Shown here piece after piece: positions 41,947 to 50,719 of a stretch of 64,000 nt of DNA. This DNA comes from Streptomyces phaeolivaceus (GTDB lineage: Bacteria; Actinomycetota; Actinomycetes; Streptomycetales; Streptomycetaceae): positions 6,448,001 to 6,512,000 of the forward strand of contig NZ_CP045096.1 in the NCBI RefSeq assembly GCF_009184865.1, written 5' to 3'. The position numbers were made by a program, and so were the translations under genes. Each line of letters opens with the position of its first letter. Position 1 is the stretch's first letter. The notes below the pieces were generated by a model. That model searched no databases. It had not been told where the DNA came from and was given only the letters and a program-made list of their open reading frames with translations.

Positions 41947-43215
41947 CTACTCCCGGGGGGCCACCCTCCCCGTCACCTCACCCAGTCCCACCCGCGTCCC
42001 GCCCGGTCCCGGGGCCCACGCCGTGAGGGTCACCTCGTCGCCGTCCTCCAGGAACGTCCGCTTGCCCGACGGGAGGTCGAGAGGGTCCCGTCCGTTCCAG
42101 GTCAGCTCAAGGAGGGAGCCCCGTTCGCCGGGGGCGCCCCCGCTGACCGTGCCGGAGCCGTAGAGGTCGCCCGTGCGCAGGGAGGCGCCGTTGACGGTCA
42201 TATGGGCCAGCTGTTGCGCGGCGGTCCAGTACATCGTGGTGAAGGGCGGCTCCGAGACGACGTGCCCGTTGACGGCGACGGAGATGCGCAGGTCGTAGCC
42301 GCCGGGGTCCACGTCCGGCGCCGAGTCGTCCAGATAGGGCAGCAGCGCGTGCGTCCGCTCCGGCGGAGCCACCCGCGCCTCGTCCAGCGCGTCCAGCGGT
42401 GTGATCCAGGCCGAGACGGAGGTGGCGAAGGACTTGCCGAGGAAGGGGCCGAGGGGGACGTACTCCCAGGCCTGGAGGTCGCGCGCCGACCAGTCGTTGA
42501 GGAGGCAGATCCCGAAGACGTGGTCGCGGAACTCCCCCAGCCCCACCGGACGGCCCTGCTCGGAGGGCGTCCCCACCACGAAGCCGACCTCCGCCTCGAT
42601 GTCCAGACGGACGGACGGGCCGAAGACCGGCGCCGGGTCGGCGGGTGCCTTGCGCTGCCCGGACGGCCGTACCACCTCCGTGCCGGACACCACGACCGTG
42701 CCGGACCGGCCGTGGTAACCGATGGGCAGATGCTTCCAGTTGGGGGTCAGCGGGTCCGGGGAGTCGGGGCGGAAGATCCGCCCCACGTTCCGCGCGTGGT
42801 TCTCGGAGGCGTAGAAGTCGACGTAGTCGGCGACCTCGAAGGGCAGATGGAGGGTCACGGCGGACAGCGGGTGGAAGTGCGGGGCGATCGTCTCCCGGTG
42901 CGAGGGCACCGTCAGCCAAGCCGTGAGCGCCCGGCGCAGGTCCGACCAGGCCGTGCGCCCCGCCGCCAGCAGGGGGTTCAGCGTCGGGTGGGCGAGCAGC
43001 GCGGCGTACGGGGAACCGAGGGCGTGGGCCGCCGCGGCGGCGTCCAGGACATGGTCCCCGAGACGGACCCCGACCGTACGGGCGTCGGAACCGGCGGCGG
43101 AGAACACGCCGTAGGGGAGGTTGTGCGGGCCGAAGGGATGGCCCTCCGGGACGGCGAAGGGGTGGCCCTCGGGGACGGCGAAGGGATCGCCTTCGGGGAC
43201 ATCGAAGGGGGGCAT
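41947..43215 (-). CDS. fahA: Fumarylacetoacetase (tyrosine/homogentisate catabolism)
   Basis: A 422-residue hydrolase that splits fumarylacetoacetate into fumarate and acetoacetate. It has an SH3-like N-terminal domain (NLPYGVFSAAGSDARTVGVRLGDHVLDAAA) and the FAH barrel: DYVDFYASENHARNVGRIFR, PIGYHGRSGTVVVSG, RLDIEAEVGFVVGTPS (metal Glu pair) and LLNDWSARDLQAWEYVPLG. The extreme N-terminus contains three copies of an EGxPFAVP-type heptad (about 43138-43206), absent from typical family members, where residues would start near HPFGPHNLPYG. ATG 43215 is the only plausible start with the barrel intact. It stands alone. Confidence 0.94.
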   Translation of the reverse strand: MPPFDVPEGDPFAVPEGHPFAVPEGHPFGPHNLPYGVFSAAGSDARTVGVRLGDHVLDAAAAAHALGSPYAALLAHPTLNPLLAAGRTAWSDLRRALTAWLTVPSHRETIAPHFHPLSAVTLHLPFEVADYVDFYASENHARNVGRIFRPDSPDPLTPNWKHLPIGYHGRSGTVVVSGTEVVRPSGQRKAPADPAPVFGPSVRLDIEAEVGFVVGTPSEQGRPVGLGEFRDHVFGICLLNDWSARDLQAWEYVPLGPFLGKSFATSVSAWITPLDALDEARVAPPERTHALLPYLDDSAPDVDPGGYDLRISVAVNGHVVSEPPFTTMYWTAAQQLAHMTVNGASLRTGDLYGSGTVSGGAPGERGSLLELTWNGRDPLDLPSGKRTFLEDGDEVTLTAWAPGPGGTRVGLGEVTGRVAPRE

Positions 43216-43405
43216 CGGGTGGTGCCTCGCTCTCGTGCGTTCCGTCGTTCCTCTGGTCGCGGCACACGTTACGGGGAGGCGCGGAGATCGGGGAGTGTCT
43301 AAAGAGTTCGTAATGTCCTGATAGGGGAGGGTCGGAAGGAAAGGTTCCGGCTTAGCGTCCTCTGGGGGACGCGGACGGGGTGGGTCCGTCCGGTAGGGGG
43401 GACAC

Positions 43406-44683
43406 GTGGGGGGACCCGTGGCCAGGGGTACTTGGGGTGCGCCGGTACAGGCGGACCGAAGCGTTCCGGGGCTCGTGGTGAAGCTCGGCGACTATCCGCT
43501 GCACCATGGCGGCGTCGGAGCCATCCGCAGCCTGGGGCGGCTCGGAGTGCCGATGTACGCGATCACGGAGGACCGGTACACACCGGCCGCCGTCTCGCGC
43601 TATCTGCGGCGCGCGTTCGTATGGCCGACCACCGGGACGGAGGAGCCCGAGTGGTTGGTGGAGGGCCTGCTGCGCATCGGGCGGCGGATCGGCCGTCCCG
43701 CCGTGCTCATACCGACCGACGAGGAAGCCGCGGTGCTCATCGCCGAGCACCAGGAGGAACTGGCGACCCGGTTCCTCTTCCCACGCGTCGACGGGAAGCT
43801 CCCGCGCCGCCTCGCCAGCAAACAGGGGCTCCACGAACTGTGCGTGGAACACGGCATCGCCAGCCCCACCAGCTCGTTCCCGCAGTCGTACGACGAGGTC
43901 GAACGGTTCGCGGAGCGGGCCCGCTTCCCGGTGGTGGCCAAGAACCGGGAGGCGTTCGAGCGGCGCAGGCAGCCCGCGGTGAACGGCACGACCCGCATCG
44001 CCGACCGGGAGGGGCTGCTGCGGCTGGCCCGCGGCTGGGGCGACCGCCCCGGGGTGATCCTCCAGGAGTATCTGCCCCGGGAGGACGCCGAGGACTGGAT
44101 CGTGCACGCCTACTTCGACGCGGACTCCGCACCGCGCGCGATGTTCACCGGGGTCAAGGTGCGGTCGTGGCCGCCGCACGCGGGGATGACGGCGAACGCG
44201 TACGTCGTCGACAACCCCGAACTCGCGGACATCGCCGCCCGGTTCATCAAACAGATCGGGTTCGCCGGTGTCATCGACCTCGACCTGCGCTTCGACCGGC
44301 GGGACGGGCGGTACAAGCTGCTCGACTTCAACCCCCGGATGGGCGCGCAGTTCCGTCTGTTCGAGAACGAGGCCGGCATCGACGTCGTCCGCGCCATGCA
44401 CCTCGATCTCACCGGACGGCCGGTGCCGGAGGGGGAACAGCTCGCCGGGCGCCGGTACATCGTGGAGAACATCGATCTGCCGGCGCTGCTCGCCTACCGG
44501 CGCAGCGGATACACCACGCCGCACGCGCCGGCGCGCGCGAGCGGTACGGAGCTGGCGTGGCTCGCGGGCGACGACCCGCTGCCGTTCCTCACGATGCTCG
44601 CGCGCTTCGTACGGCCGGGCGCGAAGCATCTGTACCACCTGTGGCGGACCAACCGCCTCGGCAACGGGCGTGTGCGGCCCTAG
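43406..44683 (+). CDS. ATP-grasp domain carboxylate-amine ligase-like protein
   Basis: A 425-residue protein. The N-terminal region (LVVKLGDYPLHHGGVGAIRSLGRLGVPMYAI) is a PreATP-grasp fold. The ATP-grasp core shows SKQGLHELCVEHGIASPTS, FPVVAKNREAFE (ATP-Lys), GVILQEYLP, FAGVIDLDLRFDRRDG and YKLLDFNPRMGAQFRLF (metal Glu/Asn/Asp-type triad). Such enzymes join a carboxylate to an amine or thiol through an acyl-phosphate. The GTG start is after AGGGGGGACAC. An FAD enzyme starts 72 bp after its stop and is probably in the same transcript, so the pair may build or modify a small peptide-like metabolite. The substrate is unknown. Confidence 0.85.
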   Translation: MGGPVARGTWGAPVQADRSVPGLVVKLGDYPLHHGGVGAIRSLGRLGVPMYAITEDRYTPAAVSRYLRRAFVWPTTGTEEPEWLVEGLLRIGRRIGRPAVLIPTDEEAAVLIAEHQEELATRFLFPRVDGKLPRRLASKQGLHELCVEHGIASPTSSFPQSYDEVERFAERARFPVVAKNREAFERRRQPAVNGTTRIADREGLLRLARGWGDRPGVILQEYLPREDAEDWIVHAYFDADSAPRAMFTGVKVRSWPPHAGMTANAYVVDNPELADIAARFIKQIGFAGVIDLDLRFDRRDGRYKLLDFNPRMGAQFRLFENEAGIDVVRAMHLDLTGRPVPEGEQLAGRRYIVENIDLPALLAYRRSGYTTPHAPARASGTELAWLAGDDPLPFLTMLARFVRPGAKHLYHLWRTNRLGNGRVRP

Positions 44684-44755
44684 CCGTACACGCGCGGCGT
44701 GCAAGCAGCGGGAAAGGCACACGAAGTAGGCAAGACGCGTCCTGGGAGGGACTTC

Positions 44756-45958
44756 GTGATTCAACCGGTAGCAGTCATCGGTGCCGGGCCGTTCGGTCTG
44801 TCGACCGCCGCGCATCTGCGCGCGCACGGCATTCCGGTCCGTGTCTTCGGTGAACCCATGGTGAGCTGGCGGGACAACATGCCCGCCGGAATGCTTCTCA
44901 AGTCGACCCCGGCGGCATCGAACATCGACGCCCCGCAGCCCGGTCACACCCTCGCCGACTACTGCGACGCGGCGGGGATCCGGCGGCTGGTGACGGACGA
45001 GGACATCATCCCCGTCGAGACCTTCATCGCCTACGGGGAGTGGTTCCAGCAGCGGCTCGTGCCCGAGCTGGAGCGGGTACGGGTGGTGTCCGTGGACCGG
45101 AACAAGGGCGGCGGCTTCGAACTGAAGCTGGACTCGGGGGAGTTGTTCGCGGCACGGGCCGTCGTCGTGGCGAGCGGGCTGTTCGGGCTGGCGCATCTGC
45201 CGGCCGAACTGGCGGGCGCGGCCGTGGACGGACCCACCCCCACGGGGCCCGTCTCGCACAGCTCCCAGCACGCCGAGCTGGACCGGTTCAAGGGCAAGGA
45301 CCTGATCGTGGTCGGCGCGGGACAGTCCGCGCTGGAGACGGCGGTCCTGGCGGCCGAGGCCGGCGCGCGGGTGCGGGTGGTCGCGCGCGGCCGGGGGGCC
45401 GTGGCGTTCGGCGCGCCCCCGTGGAAGCAGCCGAGGCTGCGCCCCGAGTCGCCGTTCGGGCGGGCCTGGTCGCTGTGGGCGCTCAGCTACTACCCGCACC
45501 CGTACCGGTATCTGCCCGCCGCCACCCGGCACCATCTGGTCCGCCGGGTGCTCGGGCCGCTCGGCGCCTGGTGGTTGCGCGAGCGGTTCGAGGGGCGGGT
45601 CGAGGCGCGGGAGGTGGCGCGGGTGGTGCGCGCCGGGGTCATCGACGGGCGTCCGCATGTGGTGGTGCGTGAACAGGACGGGCGTACGGGGGAGTTGGGC
45701 GCGGACCATGTGATCGCGGCGACCGGGTATCGGGTGGACCTCGGGGCGATGGGGTTCCTGGGGCACGAGCTGCGTACGGAGTTGGGGGTGAGCCGGGGGA
45801 CGCCGGTGCTGGGGGCGGGGTTCCGGTCGTCGATACCGGGGCTGTACTTCACGGGGTTGCCGGCGGCGGCGTCGTACGGGCCGGTGATGCGGTTCGTGTG
45901 CGGGACGGAGTTCGCCTCGCCCCGGTTGGCTCGGCATCTGGCTGTGGCGCACGGGTGA
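44756..45958 (+). CDS. FAD/NAD(P)-binding oxidoreductase, flavin-monooxygenase-like
   Basis: A 400-residue flavoprotein with an N-terminal PVAVIGAGPFGLSTAAHLRAHG Rossmann motif and a second dinucleotide motif DLIVVGAGQSALETAVLAAEAGA, the two-nucleotide-site layout of class B flavin monooxygenases and N-hydroxylases. The ATG-like motif VIAATGYRVDL is near the C-terminus. GTG 44756 is chosen because GGAGGG precedes it at the right spacing. It follows the ATP-grasp gene on the same strand. A hydroxylating or oxidising step on the ligated product is a reasonable inference, without direct evidence. Confidence 0.85.
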   Translation: MIQPVAVIGAGPFGLSTAAHLRAHGIPVRVFGEPMVSWRDNMPAGMLLKSTPAASNIDAPQPGHTLADYCDAAGIRRLVTDEDIIPVETFIAYGEWFQQRLVPELERVRVVSVDRNKGGGFELKLDSGELFAARAVVVASGLFGLAHLPAELAGAAVDGPTPTGPVSHSSQHAELDRFKGKDLIVVGAGQSALETAVLAAEAGARVRVVARGRGAVAFGAPPWKQPRLRPESPFGRAWSLWALSYYPHPYRYLPAATRHHLVRRVLGPLGAWWLRERFEGRVEAREVARVVRAGVIDGRPHVVVREQDGRTGELGADHVIAATGYRVDLGAMGFLGHELRTELGVSRGTPVLGAGFRSSIPGLYFTGLPAAASYGPVMRFVCGTEFASPRLARHLAVAHG

Positions 45959-45972
45959 GCCCGGGTTGCCCA

Positions 45973-45992
45973 GGGGCGCGGGGAACTGCGCG
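45973..45992 (+). repeat. Copy of the dispersed 20-bp gene-end motif
   Basis: Exact copy of ggggcgcggggaactgcgcg, starting 15 bp after the oxidoreductase stop, followed by ACCAGCCCCCACCGGACC, as after the copy at 365-384. Confidence 0.8.
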
Positions 45993-46156
45993 ACCAGCCC
46001 CCACCGGACCCGCACCCGGACAGTGACCCCTCCGCCTCGCTGAACCCCCGTTCGGGCAAAGCATGTTGACGTACGGGACGTGCGGGGCGGTCGGGGTGCC
46101 GGACGGCGTCCGGTTCGCGTCGAACCGATGGGGCGTGGCATCCGTATTCTCTGATC

Positions 46157-46963
46157 ATGGCCGCTCCCACCGCATATTCACTCATCGCCACTGACCTGGA
46201 CGGAACGCTCCTGCGCAGTGACGACACACTCTCCGACCGGTCCCTCGCCGCGCTGGCACGGGCCACGGAGGCCGGTGCTCAGCACCTCGTGGTGACGGGA
46301 CGGCCGGCGCCGAGAGTGCGCCCCCTCTTCGACGACCTCGGCAGCAGGGGGCTCGCGGTGTGCGGACAGGGCGCGCAGTTGTACGACCCCGGCGCGGACC
46401 GGCTGCTGTGGTCCGTCACCCTGGACAGGGATCTCGCCGAGACCGCGCTCGGCAAGATCGAGGCGGAGGTCGGACAGGTGTACGCCGCCGTGGACCAGGA
46501 CGGGGTCGACGGCCTCACCCTGATCGAGCCGGGCTATCTGATGCCGCACCCCACGCTGCCCGCCGTACGCGTACCGCGCCGGGACGACCTGTGGTGCGAG
46601 CCGATCAGCAAGGTGCTGCTGCGCCATCCGTATCTGTCGGACGACGAGTTGGCCTCCGCGGCCCGGATGGCGGTGGGTTCGCTGGCGACGGTCACCATGT
46701 CGGGGCCCGGCACCGTCGAACTCCAGCCATGCGGCATCACCAAGGCCACGGGGCTCGCCCTGGCCGCCGATCATCTCGGGCTGACCGCGGAGCGGACCAT
46801 CGCCTTCGGGGACATGCCCAACGACATCCCGATGTTCGACTGGGCCGCGCACGGGGTCGCGATGGCCAACGCCCACCCCGAACTCAAGGCCGTCGCCGAC
46901 GAGGTGACCCTCTCCAACGAGGACGACGGGATCGCGGTGGTGCTGGACCGGCTGTTCCGCTGA
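46157..46963 (+). CDS. HAD-superfamily (Cof-type) phosphatase
   Basis: A 268-residue hydrolase of the Cof/YbiV group. The catalytic motif is LIATDLDGTLLRSDD (nucleophile and acid/base Asp). The Thr motif VVTGRPAPRV and the terminal GDMPNDIPMF motif with Mg-binding aspartates are present, with a C2-type cap in between. These enzymes dephosphorylate sugar phosphates or cofactors such as FMN or PLP; the substrate is not predictable. A -10-like TATTCT lies 9 bp before the ATG, so the transcript may have almost no leader. A perfect hairpin terminator follows the stop. Confidence 0.9.
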   Translation: MAAPTAYSLIATDLDGTLLRSDDTLSDRSLAALARATEAGAQHLVVTGRPAPRVRPLFDDLGSRGLAVCGQGAQLYDPGADRLLWSVTLDRDLAETALGKIEAEVGQVYAAVDQDGVDGLTLIEPGYLMPHPTLPAVRVPRRDDLWCEPISKVLLRHPYLSDDELASAARMAVGSLATVTMSGPGTVELQPCGITKATGLALAADHLGLTAERTIAFGDMPNDIPMFDWAAHGVAMANAHPELKAVADEVTLSNEDDGIAVVLDRLFR

Positions 46964-46969
46964 ACAGAC

Positions 46970-46999
46970 GTTCCCCTGGGCCCGCCGGCCCAGGGGAAC
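46970..46999. terminator. Perfect hairpin between HAD gene and convergent LysM gene
   Basis: gttcccctgggc pairs with gcccaggggaac around a 6-nt loop (ccgccg). It lies in the 3'-3' gap and can serve both genes. Confidence 0.8.
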
Positions 47000-47049
47000 G
47001 AGTGTGGAGCGCTGTGGAGCGATTCGGAGCGATGCCGAGCCTGTGGGGC

Positions 47050-47811
47050 TCAGTACGCGCCGAACACGTTGTCGATCGAGCCGTACCGGTCGGCGGCGTA
47101 GTTGCACGCCGCGGTGATGTTGGCGACCGGGTCGTACGGGTCGTACGGGGTGCCGGAGACGTGGTACGCGGCGAAGGTCGGGTCGATGACCTGGAGCAGG
47201 CCCTTCGACGGGGTGCCCGCGGCGGCGTTGGAGTCCCAGTTGTTGATGGCGTTCGGGTTGCCCGAGGACTCCCGGATGATGTTGCGGTAGATCCCGTCGT
47301 ACGTCCCGGGAATTCCCTTTTGCGCCATGATGTCCAGCGACTCGCGGATCCAGCCGTCGAGGTTGTTCGCGTATGTCTTGACCGAGGCCTGGGTGGCCGT
47401 GGCGGTCCCGGCGGCCTTCGTGGTCGACGCCTTCGAGGCGGTGGCCGCCTTCGCGCCGTTCAGCTTCAGCTTCAGGCCCGGACGGATCAGCGCCGGGTTG
47501 TCGCCGACGGCCGCGCGGTTGTCCTTGTAGAGCCGCTGCCAGCCGCCCTTGGTGTGGTGCGCGCGGGCGATGGAGGACAGCGTGTCCCCGGAGACCACGG
47601 TGTACGTCGTGGACTTGGCCTTCGCCGCGGCCGGCGCCGACTGCGGGGCCGCCTGGACGGAGGTGGCGGCCTGGGCCGGGGTGGCGGCGCTCGCGGTCGT
47701 GGCGACCGTGAGCGGGAGGGCCAGCGCGGCCCCGCCCGTTCCGGCGGCGACGATGCCACGGGTCAGCGCGTTCCTTCTGGTGGTACGACGGTGTTTGCCT
47801 CGTGCGGGCAT
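47050..47811 (-). CDS. Secreted LysM / lytic-transglycosylase-like cell-wall protein under c-di-AMP riboswitch
   Basis: A 253-residue protein. A basic signal peptide (GKHRRTTRRNALTRGI then a hydrophobic run to TASAATPAQAA) is followed by a LysM domain (TTYTVVSGDTLSSIARAHHTKG...NPALIRPGLKLKL), an Ala/Thr/Lys linker and a C-terminal SLT/Rpf-like lysozyme-fold domain (IYRNIIRESSGNPNAINNWD with the catalytic Glu in RES, then SKGLLQVIDPTFAAYH). It should bind and cut peptidoglycan outside the cell. The 5' leader contains a clear c-di-AMP (ydaO) riboswitch, so turnover of the wall is linked to c-di-AMP. ATG 47811, with GGAGAGG just downstream of the aptamer. Confidence 0.93.
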   Translation of the reverse strand: MPARGKHRRTTRRNALTRGIVAAGTGGAALALPLTVATTASAATPAQAATSVQAAPQSAPAAAKAKSTTYTVVSGDTLSSIARAHHTKGGWQRLYKDNRAAVGDNPALIRPGLKLKLNGAKAATASKASTTKAAGTATATQASVKTYANNLDGWIRESLDIMAQKGIPGTYDGIYRNIIRESSGNPNAINNWDSNAAAGTPSKGLLQVIDPTFAAYHVSGTPYDPYDPVANITAACNYAADRYGSIDNVFGAY

Positions 47812-47823
47812 GGCGGATTCCTC

Positions 47824-48000
47824 TCCGTCGCCTGCGAGGTGAGCTGTCGGGTTCGGGCTGGAGATGCCCGGCCACGCGCGTCGTCCCGGCGGTCGCTGTG
47901 CGTGCCGCGTCCGCTGGGCGTACTGCGTGTGGCTTCACCCCGAGCCGGTCCGGTGGGGAAATCTCGGACCGGCGCCTACCTGGGTCCCCCGCTCCTGCCG
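47824..48000 (-). promoter_or_regulatory. c-di-AMP riboswitch (ydaO/yuaA class)
   Basis: Read on the minus strand, the leader shows the class hallmarks in order: GGGGGACCCAGGTAGGC, a hairpin GGTCCGAGATTTCCCCACCG-GACC, GGGGTGAAGCC, a variable GC-rich stem, then GCCCGAACCCGACAGCTCAC followed by CTCGCAGGCG and GGAGAGG. The CCGACAGCT(A/C)ACCTCG block is the most conserved part of the family. It ends 13 bp before the start codon of the LysM-transglycosylase gene. In Streptomyces this class controls cell-wall hydrolases. Confidence 0.93.
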
Positions 48001-48010
48001 TGCGTGGATG

Positions 48011-48556
48011 AGTGGTGATGGGTGGGGAGTCCGGGGCGGCGGCAGGATTCGGCGGTCCGTCCGGACGAGGTGTGAACGTATGCGAGAGCACACGATCCGA
48101 ACAAGTCCTGGTTTGGCGGTTTGGTCTAGTTGACCTTGAGTTTGGTGTGATTCGGTGGCAATTGGCGATGTTGATTTCCGGGTCAACTTGCCTACCGCAA
48201 AGGGAAAGTCGCCGCTGTGGCGGAGGGGTGGGCCGTGCGGAGCGGGTGACTCAACTCACGGGAGGAGTCGGATGAAATGAAGAGTATGCGGCAAATAGGG
48301 CAACTCGGTCCCGCTGTTCACGGGCGTCCCCGGGCGACGGACGGGTACCCGGGGCGGGCCTCGCGCGGATGCCGTACGCGCCTGGACGCGTGGGCGCTCG
48401 TGGTGATCGAAAGGTGACCGGATACGCTGACTCGGGTGATGACGGCGACAGATCGACAAACTTTGTCATCGACCGTGAGAGCGACCCGGACCGACCGCGT
48501 GACCGACCATGTGACCGTGTGACCGTCAGTAGGCGTCAGCAGACAGGAGAACCCTC
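48011..48556. other. Divergent promoter region between riboswitch leader and polyprenyl synthase gene
   Basis: No gene seen. It is AT-richer at about 48110-48200 (minus-strand TTGACC at about 48181 may be a -35 for the riboswitch transcript). On the plus strand it ends in repeated GACCG/GTGACCG stretches (48480-48530) and the ribosome site ACAGGAGAA before GTG 48557. The long distance from a likely promoter to the aptamer suggests an extended leader. Confidence 0.5.
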
Positions 48557-49567
48557 GTGACCGTCGTCGAGCCGTTTGGGCTGAGCGCGCGGGACCAGGC
48601 TCTCGAAGCCGATGTCCAGGCCGGAATGGCGGCCGTCGAGGCAGGTCTGCTGGAGGCGACCAAGAGCGAGGTCCCCTTCATCCAGGAGGCCGCCCAGCAT
48701 CTGCTGCGGGCCGGCGGGAAGCGGTTCCGGCCGCTGCTGGTGATGCTCGCGGCACAGTTCGGCGACCCGTACGCGCCGGGTGTCGTGCCCTCGGCGGTGG
48801 TGGTCGAGCTGACGCATCTCGCGACGCTGTACCACGACGACGTGATGGACGAGGCCGAGGTGCGCCGGGGCGTGCCGAGCGCCAACGCCCGCTGGGGCAA
48901 CTCCCTTGCCGTGCTCACGGGTGACTTCCTGTTCGCCCGCGCCTCGCACGTCCTCGCCGACCTCGGCCCCGACGCCGTCCGCATCCAGGCCGAGGCGTTC
49001 GAACGGCTGGTCACCGGACAGATCCTGGAGACCGCCGGACCGCGCGACGGACGCGACCCGATCGAGCACTACCTCGATGTGCTGGGCGGCAAGACCGGCT
49101 CGCTGGTCGCGGTCGCCGGACGTCTCGGCGCGCTGATGGCGGGCGCCGACGAGACGGTCGTCGATGTGCTGACCCAGTACGGCGAGCGGCTCGGCATCGC
49201 CTTCCAGCTCGCGGACGACTTCCTCGACATCGCCTCCGACACGCACGAGTCCGGCAAGACACCGGGCACGGATCTGCGTGAGGGCGTGCCGACCATGCCG
49301 GTGCTGCGGCTGCGCGAGCAGGCCGGCCGGCTCGGGCTGCCGGACGACATCGCCCTGTGCGAACTGCTCGACTCCGACCTCACCGACGACGCCCGGCACG
49401 CCGAGGCGCTGGCCCGGCTGCGCGTCCACCCCGCCCTGGAGCAGGCCCGCCGCGACACCATCCGCTACGCGGAGGAGGCGCGGGCCACGCTGGCACCGCT
49501 GCCCGAGTGCGACGCGAAGGCGGCGCTCGTGGAGCTGTGCGACGCGGTGGTCCACCGCGCCGGTTAG
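48557..49567 (+). CDS. Polyprenyl diphosphate synthase (probable menaquinone side-chain synthase)
   Basis: A 336-residue trans-prenyltransferase. The first Asp-rich motif is LYHDDVMDEAEVRRG (DDxxD) and the second is LADDFLDIASD (DDxxD). GGKRFRPLLVMLAA and GGKTGSLVAVAG (the GKxxxL lysine) complete the active site. Residues just before the first motif are Ala/Thr and small, which favours a long-chain product such as hepta- to nona-prenyl diphosphate. With mqnC, menG and nuo in the window, it most likely supplies the menaquinone tail; exact chain length cannot be read from the sequence. GTG 48557 after ACAGGAGAA. Confidence 0.92.
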   Translation: MTVVEPFGLSARDQALEADVQAGMAAVEAGLLEATKSEVPFIQEAAQHLLRAGGKRFRPLLVMLAAQFGDPYAPGVVPSAVVVELTHLATLYHDDVMDEAEVRRGVPSANARWGNSLAVLTGDFLFARASHVLADLGPDAVRIQAEAFERLVTGQILETAGPRDGRDPIEHYLDVLGGKTGSLVAVAGRLGALMAGADETVVDVLTQYGERLGIAFQLADDFLDIASDTHESGKTPGTDLREGVPTMPVLRLREQAGRLGLPDDIALCELLDSDLTDDARHAEALARLRVHPALEQARRDTIRYAEEARATLAPLPECDAKAALVELCDAVVHRAG

Positions 49568-49648
49568 ACACCTCAGGGACCTCAGGGACCTCAGGCGCCC
49601 CGACTCCCCGGGCCCGTCCGCAATCTGGGGGCGGGCCCGATTTGTTGT

Positions 49649-49662
49649 GTGACCCAGATCAC
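49649..49662. promoter_or_regulatory. GTG-N6-ATCAC site upstream of the DUF3455 gene
   Basis: gtgacccagatcac has the same GTG-N6-ATCAC form and AGATCAC half as the two sites upstream of nuoA. With its flanks it reads TGTGACCCAGATCACT, close to the Crp-type TGTGA-N6-TCACA. It lies 97 bp before the start codon, followed by the small palindrome TTGGACTGAGTCCAG. Confidence 0.4.
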
Positions 49663-49758
49663 TTCCTTGGACTGAGTCCAGATTCAGATCCACTCCGTAT
49701 CAACGCCCGGAAGCTGACGCGGGGGGCGTTAGCTGAGTTACGGGGAGAAAACGGAATC

Positions 49759-50496
49759 ATGGGATCTTTCATTGCATACGCCTCGCGTCGTAAGGGTCTG
49801 ATCGTCTCCGGCATCGCGGTGGCCACCGCGGCCGGTGTCGCCGCCGCCGTGATCCCGGCGGTCGCCGACAGCGGCAGCCGCGGGGGCGGCGGGCAGGAGA
49901 TCGCCGTACGGCACGGCGGGCACACGGGTGCGGGCGGCGGCCTCTTCGGCGGTGCCGGCACCGGGCGGGGCGGGACCGTCCTCGCCGCCAACCTGCACAC
50001 CGCCCAGTTCCCGGGCGGGGCCGTCCGCGGCCAGTTCCACAAGGTGACGACCGACTTCGACTTCCGGTACGCCCTGCGCAACTTCCAGGCGTCCGTGGTC
50101 CGGGGCAAGCGGATCTACGAGTGCGAGAAGGCCGAGGGCGGCGGCTACGCCTTCGTCCAGCGGGACGTCTCCGCCGTGCTCGGCGGCCGTATCGCGCACT
50201 CCTTCGTGAAGCCCGGCTGCGGTACCCCGCAGTGGATCGCGCCCGACCGCAGCGCCGTCACCGGCTCCCTCATCTCCAAGTCGCCCAACGGCGACGGCAA
50301 CATCCCCGAACTGGACCTCAGGGCCACGCAGTCCGGCAAGCACCGCGGGCTGCTGGCGAACACCGCCGAGATCCTCCGGCTCAACACCGTCGGCGGCGTG
50401 GCACCGGCCGGCTCCTGCGCACCGGGCACGATCGTCGGCGTCCCGTACCAGGCCGACCACGTGTTCATCAACGCCGGCAACGCCCTCCACAACTAG
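49759..50496 (+). CDS. Secreted DUF3455-like protein
   Basis: A 245-residue protein with a signal peptide (SRRKGLIVSGIAVATAAGVA to AVADSG). A Gly/His-rich stretch (SRGGGGQEIAVRHGGHTGAG) follows, then a DUF3455-type domain: FQASVVRGKRIYECEKAEGG, HSFVKPGCGTPQWIAPDRSA, VTGSLISKSPNGDGNIPELD, and TVGGVAPAGSCAPGTIVGVPYQA. Three Cys in the domain (YECEK, KPGCGT, GSCAPG) are consistent with exported disulfides. No enzymatic function is known to me for this family. ATG 49759 after GGGGAGAAAACGG. A strong hairpin follows the stop. Confidence 0.8.
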   Translation: MGSFIAYASRRKGLIVSGIAVATAAGVAAAVIPAVADSGSRGGGGQEIAVRHGGHTGAGGGLFGGAGTGRGGTVLAANLHTAQFPGGAVRGQFHKVTTDFDFRYALRNFQASVVRGKRIYECEKAEGGGYAFVQRDVSAVLGGRIAHSFVKPGCGTPQWIAPDRSAVTGSLISKSPNGDGNIPELDLRATQSGKHRGLLANTAEILRLNTVGGVAPAGSCAPGTIVGVPYQADHVFINAGNALHN

Positions 50497-50519
50497 AGAG
50501 GCTGTTCGATCGGCGGTGT

Positions 50520-50552
50520 CTCCCCCCGGCGACCCCTACGGGTCGGGGGGAG
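50520..50552 (+). terminator. Hairpin terminator after the DUF3455 gene
   Basis: ctccccccggcgaccc pairs with gggtcggggggag around ctac, with a 2-3 nt bulge, 24 bp after the stop codon. No T tract. Confidence 0.7.
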
Positions 50553-50719
50553 GTACCGCCCCGTCATGTCATCCCGTAGCAGTACACGGAGTTGAGTCCC
50601 GAGTCTGACGATTCATGGCGGCCGATTTGGTCAGATGGGTATCACCACTCCTCACCGATTCGGGTGAGAATGGCGGCTACCGACCAGACGCCGCCGCCGA
50701 CGACGGAGGTAAGGCACAC

